Source: a bacterium
Lineage (GTDB): Bacteria; Cyanobacteriota; Vampirovibrionia; Gastranaerophilales; Gastranaerophilaceae
NCBI GenBank assembly: GCA_017941035.1
Contig: JAGAXG010000040.1
Coordinates: forward strand, 1 to 56,732
Direction: 5' to 3'
Length of the DNA: 56,732 nucleotides
The notes beneath the pieces are model-generated. The model ran no database searches, was not told where the DNA came from, and was given only the letters and a program-made list of their open reading frames with translations. This document shows, in pieces, positions 51,266 to 56,732 of this stretch (its first letter is position 1; each line of letters begins with the position of its first letter). The position numbers and the translations under genes are program-made.

Positions 51266-51628
51266 ATGAAATATGAAAAATTTGTAAAGTTTTTATTAGT
51301 AGGAGGTTTAAATACATTATTTGGGTACAGTATATTTGCATTGTGTATATATATAAATTTCCACTACACTTTAGCCGTATTAATTTCAACAATTTTGGGA
51401 GTTATTTTTAATTTTAAAACTATTGGGAATATTGTCTTTAAAAATAATAATAATAAACTTTTATGGAAATTTGTTTGCGTGTATATAATAACATATTTAA
51501 TTTCTGTAGGATTTTTAAAATTATGTTTAATATGTGGTTTTATAAACATGTATATAAACAGTATTATTCTTATAATTCCTAATTCTTTAATTACATACAC
51601 ATTAATGAAAAAATTCGTATTTAGTTAA
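51266..51628 (+). CDS. gtrA: GtrA-family membrane flippase
   Basis: 120 residues, four membrane helices, starting MKYEKFVKFLLVGGLNTLFG, the GtrA signature. It flips undecaprenyl-phosphate sugars to the outer face. Start chosen at 51266: TTGAAA (51229-51234), 16 bases, TAATAT, then eight bases to the ATG, so probably leaderless; the longer frame begins inside the promoter. Divergent from gtrB; together with the 48864 protein it completes a Gtr trio. Confidence 0.88.
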   Translation: MKYEKFVKFLLVGGLNTLFGYSIFALCIYINFHYTLAVLISTILGVIFNFKTIGNIVFKNNNNKLLWKFVCVYIITYLISVGFLKLCLICGFINMYINSIILIIPNSLITYTLMKKFVFS

Positions 51629-51694
51629 TTTTTCTTTACAAAATGTCAATTCACATAAAAAATAAGTTTTTAAATATCTAAGGGATATTACTTA

Positions 51695-51707
51695 CGGTAT
51701 TTTACCG
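51695..51707. promoter_or_regulatory. CGGTA-TTT-TACCG palindrome before the 51725 gene
   Basis: Perfect 5-base arms around three bases, 18 bases upstream of the ATG and just before CGGGG. Could be an operator or a small RNA stem near the ribosome site. Confidence 0.3.
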
Positions 51708-51724
51708 CAAATTCGGGGATAAAT

Positions 51725-53209
51725 ATGACAGATAGAAGTATTAAAATTGATTTTGGTACAGATTATGCATTAGAATTTAAAAACAAATGGGAAAAAAATG
51801 TTAATAATACAAAACAAGCATTAGAAAGTAATGGAATAAGTATATTCACTCAAAAACAAATTCCTCAACTTGAAACTAAACACTCTAAAGAAAATAAAAA
51901 TACTGAAATCAAAAAAAATAAAAAATTTGAAAAATCTTTTTCTAAAATTAAAGATTCTACACACGTTTTAAATAAAAGTTATTCAAATGCTTTAACATTT
52001 AACAATACACCTTCAACTCTTGATGATGAAACAAAAAAAACTCGCCAAAATGCTGAATTCTCAGAATTTTTTAACAATATTGAAGAAACAGATAAAGGTC
52101 AAGATGAAAATGACAAAACAGTAGATTTTATGAAACAAGATTTTCAAAAAGGTTTTCATTCCAGCGGAGAGATTACTACTTTATATGAAAAAGACAATGA
52201 ACACAATTCCATTTCTTTAAGTGCAAGCTCTTTTAATACTTATAAATCTAAAAATGAGAAATTATCAACCGCTTTTGGCGGTTCATATGAATATGAAAAA
52301 GAAAGAACCGCTGATAATAGTGAAAATATAAAAAAGAACGTTAATGCATATATTATGGCAAAATATGATAGCAATAAATTTATTGTTGCCGGCGGAGGAA
52401 GCGCAAATATTTATGATAAAGATACCCAATTATATACCATAAATGCAGGAGCTATGCATAAAGATTCGAATATAGCTTTAACCATGAAACGTCAAATTGT
52501 TAAAACAAATAATGGAATTGAAAATGAAACGAATCTTAAATTGACATTAGTTAACAATGATACTGATGTTAACAAAGAACAAAATATTGAAGAATCAAAC
52601 ACTATTGACAATGAAGCATATAATGAAATACACCAAGATTTAGACAAAATGAAATCTATTTTAGATAAAAATATCAACAAAAACGGTTTGGGAGTTGATT
52701 TAGAATTAAATACATCTTCCAGTTCTGATGAATATGGTGTTACAGTTCAATATTCACGAGTTTTAAAAAAAACAACGTGTAAATCTGATAAAAAATTTTC
52801 TATAACCCCATTTGCAGGTGTTTACGATGCTCACCCAAATACAGATGAAGCTTTTAAATTTTCCACAGGAGTTCTTGGAGAATACACATTAAAAAAAAGT
52901 AACGGATTAAATATTGATGCAACATTATATGCTATAAACAACAGAACAGTTCAATCAGGGAACAGACCAATAAATTCATTTATGATTTCACTTGATGCAA
53001 ATGCTAAAAAAGGAAAATGGAACACAAATTTAAATACAGGTTATATCAATACAAACAATAATATTAAATTATCTTACATAAGTACAGAAATTGAACGAAG
53101 AACAGAAAAAACATCTATTTGCTTTAATAGTACAATTACACATTCAAATATGTATGGAGAAGCTAATGATGATTTACAAATAGGTGTCAAATACTCTTAT
53201 AATTTCTAA
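51725..53209 (+). CDS. Large beta-strand-rich protein with outer-membrane-type C-terminus
   Basis: 494 residues, unrecognised. Residues 1-130 are Lys/Asn/Glu-rich and probably disordered. From 135 on there is a run of alternating strands (EITTLYEKDNEHNSISLSAS, KKNVNAYIMAKYDSNKFIVA, SIALT-type) ending QIGVKYSYNF, with aromatic alternation and terminal Phe as in outer-membrane barrels. No signal peptide exists at the N-terminus, so normal Sec export is not expected. Low-complexity start and barrel-like end suggest an unusual surface or effector protein. Confidence 0.6.
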   Translation: MTDRSIKIDFGTDYALEFKNKWEKNVNNTKQALESNGISIFTQKQIPQLETKHSKENKNTEIKKNKKFEKSFSKIKDSTHVLNKSYSNALTFNNTPSTLDDETKKTRQNAEFSEFFNNIEETDKGQDENDKTVDFMKQDFQKGFHSSGEITTLYEKDNEHNSISLSASSFNTYKSKNEKLSTAFGGSYEYEKERTADNSENIKKNVNAYIMAKYDSNKFIVAGGGSANIYDKDTQLYTINAGAMHKDSNIALTMKRQIVKTNNGIENETNLKLTLVNNDTDVNKEQNIEESNTIDNEAYNEIHQDLDKMKSILDKNINKNGLGVDLELNTSSSSDEYGVTVQYSRVLKKTTCKSDKKFSITPFAGVYDAHPNTDEAFKFSTGVLGEYTLKKSNGLNIDATLYAINNRTVQSGNRPINSFMISLDANAKKGKWNTNLNTGYINTNNNIKLSYISTEIERRTEKTSICFNSTITHSNMYGEANDDLQIGVKYSYNF

Positions 53210-53211
53210 TC

Positions 53212-53243
53212 AAAAAAAAGAGCTTTTATTAAAGCTCTTTTTT
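53212..53243. terminator. Bidirectional terminator
   Basis: GAGCTTT (53220-53226), loop TATT, AAAGCTC (53231-53237), with an A tract on the left and a T tract on the right. Serves the 51725 gene on the plus strand and dxs on the minus strand, overlapping the last dxs codons. Confidence 0.85.
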
Positions 53244-54995
53244 AACATCTTCCACAATAAGTTCTTTCTTTAAACGATATCTTGTTAAAAGTTCATCCAT
53301 CATAACTCTGTCATTAAATTCTTTATTCGCACCGTAATTTAAAACTTTCATATCGGAATTACCATAAAAACTTGCAATCTTTTCTCCATATCCGCCGTTC
53401 AATATTCCATTTTCGAGCGTAATAACAATATCGTGGTCTCGTTTTAAATTTTTAAGAAGTTCTTTATCAATTCCGGAAATAAATATCGGATTAATTATTG
53501 TAGCATTAATTCCTAATTGAGATTTTAATTCTTCTTTAACTTCAATACCCAATGAGAAGAAATCTCCTAATGCAAAAATAGCAACATTCGATCCTTTTTC
53601 AACAATTTTTGATTTGTTTAAAAGTGAATAATCTGTATTATCTTCCATTCCGGATTTACGAAATTCAACATATGGGACTCTTATTGCGACAGGATATTTA
53701 TTTTGTTCAACTGACCAATCAAGCATTTTCATATATTCTTCTTTACAAGTCGGTGCAAGATATACAATATTTGGAATATTTGAAATAAGAGGTATATCAA
53801 ATAATCCTAAATGAGTAGCATCAGCACTGTTAATTCCTCCCCAGTATACTAAAATTGTTGCCGGAGAATTATTTAAGGCTAAATCTTGTGATAATTGATC
53901 ATAAGTTCTCTGAATAAATGAACTGTGAACAGCCCAAATCGGCTTTGCACCGTTTTTAGCAAGTCCTGAAATATAAGCACAAGCATGTTGTTCAGCGATT
54001 CCGACATCTGTATAGTTTTCACCTAAAGCATCTCTAAATTCTTTATTCCACCCAAAAACTCCTGGAGTGGCAGCATTCACAGCTATAACCCGAGAATCTT
54101 TTTTTACTTTTTCTAAAATATAATTATTAGTCAAAGTTTCGTAACATTCAGGCATTTCTGTCTGAATTGATTTTTCTTCCAAAAGTCCCGGCATTGACCA
54201 ATGCCCCCATTCTTTATTTTCTACCGCAGGATCAAACCCTTTCCCTTTTAATGTATGTATATGAACAACTATTGGATGATTAATGTCTTTAACTTTTTGG
54301 AATGTTTCTATTAAAGTTTGAATATCATTACCTTTTTCTACATATAAATAATCAAATCCAAATGCTTTAAACCAATTATTTTCACAAGTACCGCTTGATT
54401 CTCTTAATTCTTTAAGATTTCTATATAGCCCGCCTTGATTTTCAGCTATAGACATTTCGTTGTCATTTACAATTATAATAAAGTTAGAACCCAGCACAGA
54501 AGCATTATTAAATCCTTCAAAAGCTTCGCCTCCAGATAAAGAACCATCTCCTATTAACGCAATTACATTATATTTTTCATTATTCAAATCGCGCGCTTTT
54601 GCAAGTCCTGTTGCCAAACTTACAGATGTTGAAGTATGACCAATCATAAATGTATCATGAGCACTTTCTTCATAATTGAAATAGCCTGATATCTCAGGGT
54701 GCTCAATAGGAGAAGTAAAACCTTCTTTCCTGCCGGTTAACATTTTGTGCGGATAACACTGGTGTGATACATCAAATACAAATTTATCTTTCGGAGAATT
54801 AAATACATAATGAAGCGCAATTGTCGCTTCTGTGACCCCAAGACCGGGACCTAAATGTCCTCCAATAAGATTTACTCTGTTTAATATACCTTTCCTAATA
54901 TCACCAGCAAGAATATTCATCTCATCTATTGAAAGCTTTTTAACATCCTCTGGAGAATTAATTTTATTAAGAACAGTTGTTTTTAAAATACTCAT
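53229..54995 (-). CDS. dxs: 1-deoxy-D-xylulose-5-phosphate synthase
   Basis: ThDP enzyme that condenses pyruvate with glyceraldehyde 3-phosphate, first step of the MEP isoprenoid pathway. Seen: GGHLGPGLGVTEATIALHYV, FDVSHQCYPHKMLTGR, ALIGDGSLSGGEAFEGFNNA with IIVNDNEMSIAENQGG, the second-half TDVGIAEQHACAYISGLAKN and transketolase C-domain. 588 residues, the shorter type also found in lactobacilli and clostridia. No thiamine riboswitch is visible upstream. Monocistronic, TCTCCT-type ribosome site. Confidence 0.93.
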   Translation of the reverse strand: MSILKTTVLNKINSPEDVKKLSIDEMNILAGDIRKGILNRVNLIGGHLGPGLGVTEATIALHYVFNSPKDKFVFDVSHQCYPHKMLTGRKEGFTSPIEHPEISGYFNYEESAHDTFMIGHTSTSVSLATGLAKARDLNNEKYNVIALIGDGSLSGGEAFEGFNNASVLGSNFIIIVNDNEMSIAENQGGLYRNLKELRESSGTCENNWFKAFGFDYLYVEKGNDIQTLIETFQKVKDINHPIVVHIHTLKGKGFDPAVENKEWGHWSMPGLLEEKSIQTEMPECYETLTNNYILEKVKKDSRVIAVNAATPGVFGWNKEFRDALGENYTDVGIAEQHACAYISGLAKNGAKPIWAVHSSFIQRTYDQLSQDLALNNSPATILVYWGGINSADATHLGLFDIPLISNIPNIVYLAPTCKEEYMKMLDWSVEQNKYPVAIRVPYVEFRKSGMEDNTDYSLLNKSKIVEKGSNVAIFALGDFFSLGIEVKEELKSQLGINATIINPIFISGIDKELLKNLKRDHDIVITLENGILNGGYGEKIASFYGNSDMKVLNYGANKEFNDRVMMDELLTRYRLKKELIVEDVKKEL

Positions 54996-55182
54996 ATTAT
55001 ATTTCTCCTATTAAACGATATATGGTATATTAATAATATAAGATTTGTTTTTAAGTCAAGAAAAATATTATTATTTAAATTGTAAATTATTGTTACAAAT
55101 ATTATTAAAATACTAAAGTTATTTTATATACATTCCGATATTTATACTGTTAGTTAAAAAACAGTATTAAGGAGTGTAGAAA

Positions 55183-55395
55183 ATGTCTGACAAAAAGATT
55201 ATGGATGTAGAAGATTTGATGATTGATTATGCTGAAATGACAAGTTTTGATTTCGGCTCATTATCAAACGAAGAAATGGCAACATTAAATAGAATTACGA
55301 ACAAAGAGTATATGAAAAAGCCTATTCCGTTTAAATACGGTAACTTCAAACTGACGGATTTCTTTCACGAGTTGTTATCCGATAGAAGTGAATAG
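55183..55395 (+). CDS. Small acidic protein, 70 residues
   Basis: MSDKKIMDVEDLMIDYAEMT..., helical, acidic start, with a basic patch in the middle (TNKEYMKKPIPFKYGNFKL). AAGGAG nine bases before the ATG. No family recognised. It is followed after 24 bases by another small gene and a terminator, so the two form a short operon. No signal peptide or membrane span. Confidence 0.65.
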   Translation: MSDKKIMDVEDLMIDYAEMTSFDFGSLSNEEMATLNRITNKEYMKKPIPFKYGNFKLTDFFHELLSDRSE

Positions 55396-55419
55396 CTGAA
55401 GATTTTGGAGATATGTAAA

Positions 55420-55656
55420 ATGGATAATGAAAAAATGTTATTCGAAAAAGGATGTTTTTTACCAAGTTGGTTTGATGGTAGCGAACAGAAAGAAGAAATG
55501 CCGATATTAAAAATTCACACTGTGCGTAATAAAGATCTAAAAACATTACTTTCCGAACTGGATGAAATAAATGAGCACATCCGTAATGTTCGCGAGAGGA
55601 GTTGGAATTTAGCAAAACTTGCTTATTTTCATAATAACAATTTTGCAAACGAATAA
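55420..55656 (+). CDS. Small protein, 78 residues
   Basis: MDNEKMLFEKGCFLPSWFDG..., then a charged helix (LKTLLSELDEINEHIRNVRE). I begin at ATG 55420 because TTGGAG lies nine bases upstream within the longer TTG-started frame. No family recognised. Second gene of the 55183 operon; the two are similar in size but not in sequence and might be partners. Confidence 0.6.
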   Translation: MDNEKMLFEKGCFLPSWFDGSEQKEEMPILKIHTVRNKDLKTLLSELDEINEHIRNVRERSWNLAKLAYFHNNNFANE

Positions 55657-55682
55657 CGACTACCAGACACTACACAATTTTA

Positions 55683-55708
55683 AGCCATAACGATTGTTAT
55701 GGCTTTTT
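55683..55708 (+). terminator. Rho-independent terminator
   Basis: AGCCATAAC (55683-55691), loop GATT, GTTATGGCT (55696-55704) and a T run: a perfect nine-base stem ending the two-gene small-protein operon. Confidence 0.88.
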
Positions 55709-55709
55709 G

Positions 55710-56696
55710 TTATGGTTTATAATAAACTTCATTTAATTTATCTAAAATTGCATTTATAAACATCAAATTACTTGAACTATAAAATTTATTTTCTCTGTGA
55801 AAATCCGGATCAATTACTGAAATATCTTCAAATTTGCTTATCCATTTATCTGAAACATCTAAAACATAAGCATATGGTAAAATTTCATAAAAATAATTCG
55901 GATTTTTTTCTACAAACATTTCTATTTCATTTTTCTTTGCAACTTCAATAAATCTTTTTAATCCTAATAATTTGCCTAAAAGTTTATTACCAAGCCCGGT
56001 TCGTTTTGGCAGTTGATAAGTACAAACACCTGAAATTATAATACAAATTAAGTTATAAAAATTTATTCCCTGATAAAATATGCTTAAAATTATCAATACA
56101 AACATATGTACAAGCATTAAAATCAACAATGAATTGTTTATGGTTTCTTTGAAAAACAATAATTCTTTTTTTCTATTTAAATTTTTCATTATTTTATTAG
56201 ATGTGTCATATAAAATATAAGACCTTTGTAAATCTTCTTTTGTCATTAAATCTTCACCAAAAGGGAAAAGAGCATTCATAATTTTTTTTTCTTCATAACT
56301 TAAACCCAAAGGGGAATCCTCTTTGCGTTCGATTATATATGAATCTTTTTCTTCTTTAATTTCAATAAAACCTTTTGAAGCTAAATAAATAACAAGCCCT
56401 GAAATACCTTTTAAAGAAACTTTTCCTTTGTACGCAAGCTCTGCTTCAGCAGGATTAAGATTATTTGGCGGATAAAAATTTACAACAGGAATTACAATAT
56501 CATCTTTCCCATACTTGTGCCAAATTAAAAAATTTATCAATGTCAAAATACTAATTATAGAATAAATAGTAAAATCATTGAGTTTTGTATGAGCCGCAGT
56601 ATTGTGGGAAATTCTTGAAACAACAGGAAGTTTTTCAGCAAATCCTGCTGAAGAAATTATAAATAAACTAAATATAATTATTAGAAATTTTTTCAT
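55710..56696 (-). CDS. Shortened DUF2207-type membrane protein
   Basis: 328 residues. Signal peptide (MKKFLIIIFSLFIISSAGFA), a membrane helix, then the DUF2207 cytoplasmic winged-helix region: NFYPPNNLNPAEAELAYKGK, LKGISGLVIYLASKGFIEIK. Next come two helices (NNSLLILMLVHMFVLIILSI; INFYNLICIIISGVCTYQL) and LKRFIEVAKKNEIEMFVEKN with EILPYAYVLDVSDKWISKFE. The large beta-rich extracytoplasmic domain that normally follows the signal is missing, and so is the Gly/Ser-rich end. Eleven bases after the stop of a paralogue. Confidence 0.8.
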   Translation of the reverse strand: MKKFLIIIFSLFIISSAGFAEKLPVVSRISHNTAAHTKLNDFTIYSIISILTLINFLIWHKYGKDDIVIPVVNFYPPNNLNPAEAELAYKGKVSLKGISGLVIYLASKGFIEIKEEKDSYIIERKEDSPLGLSYEEKKIMNALFPFGEDLMTKEDLQRSYILYDTSNKIMKNLNRKKELLFFKETINNSLLILMLVHMFVLIILSIFYQGINFYNLICIIISGVCTYQLPKRTGLGNKLLGKLLGLKRFIEVAKKNEIEMFVEKNPNYFYEILPYAYVLDVSDKWISKFEDISVIDPDFHRENKFYSSSNLMFINAILDKLNEVYYKP

Positions 56697-56707
56697 AATA
56701 TTGTCTG

Positions 56708-56732
56708 CTACCAGGAGCCTCCGCCTCCGCCG
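56708..56732 (-). CDS. End of a DUF2207-like gene (cut by window edge)
   Basis: The last codons read GGGGGSW followed by TAG at 56708-56710. A Gly-rich end closing in SW is typical of full-length DUF2207 proteins, so the upstream gene is probably an intact paralogue of 55710-56696 in tandem. Only seven codons are visible. Confidence 0.55.

Noticed and set aside
54996-55182. Thiamine riboswitch before dxs
   Set aside because: Searched for the CTGAGA and related conserved blocks on the minus strand; none present.

Overview
The window is A+T-rich and densely coded. It looks like chromosome from an uncultured gut bacterium of the Vampirovibrionia (Melainabacteria, order Gastranaerophilales); this placement is inferred from protein style, not from a marker-gene tree. 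Supporting signs are a prepilin with the GFTLAETLIALGVIGIVAAL type leader at the left edge, a PilM/PilN-like fusion, diaminopimelate synthesis by DapL, and many promoters with the -10 box directly against the start codon.

Layout. 1-16.2 kb is mostly housekeeping: prepilin, sigma factor, rlmB, nadA, pilMN/pilO, a radical SAM protein, aroC, two small matrixin-like proteases, rnhA, dapL, a uridine-kinase-like gene and a solitary adenine-type DNA methyltransferase. 16.2-22.0 kb is an accessory island of small unrecognised proteins (one with a JAB/JAMM-like metal motif, several with a short N-terminal F-x-G-K type motif). It is set among degenerate copies of one dispersed repeat and ends at a tRNA-Gly. 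22.0-31.9 kb returns to core genes: hisK, ftsZ, a TSCPD protein, proA/proB, tyrA, aroF, gph and a phosphopantetheinyl transferase.

31.9-51.6 kb is a surface-polysaccharide locus. It encodes the CDP-3,6-dideoxyhexose route (rfbF, rfbG, rfbH) together with a thiamine-diphosphate carboligase-like enzyme, an HpcH/HpaI-type aldolase, a HAD phosphatase and a short-chain reductase. That set resembles synthesis of branched-chain deoxysugars of the yersiniose type, possibly with a longer side chain. It is interleaved with glycosyltransferases of families GT2, GT8, GT9 and GT-D, four XRE regulators, a glycosyltransferase remnant, a recurrent FSI...GIKIKFRR peptide module and a 124-bp perfect direct repeat. 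A GtrA/GtrB/membrane-GT trio closes the locus. 51.7-56.7 kb holds an outer-membrane-barrel-like protein without a signal peptide, dxs, two small proteins and two tandem DUF2207-type genes (one shortened, one cut by the window edge).

How they work together: the core genes give aromatic, proline, histidine, lysine/peptidoglycan and isoprenoid precursors. The polysaccharide locus makes an unusual CDP-activated sugar and the transferases to place it on surface glycan. The modular, regulator-punctuated layout of that locus and the repeat-bounded small-protein island are the two parts that look most recently rearranged.
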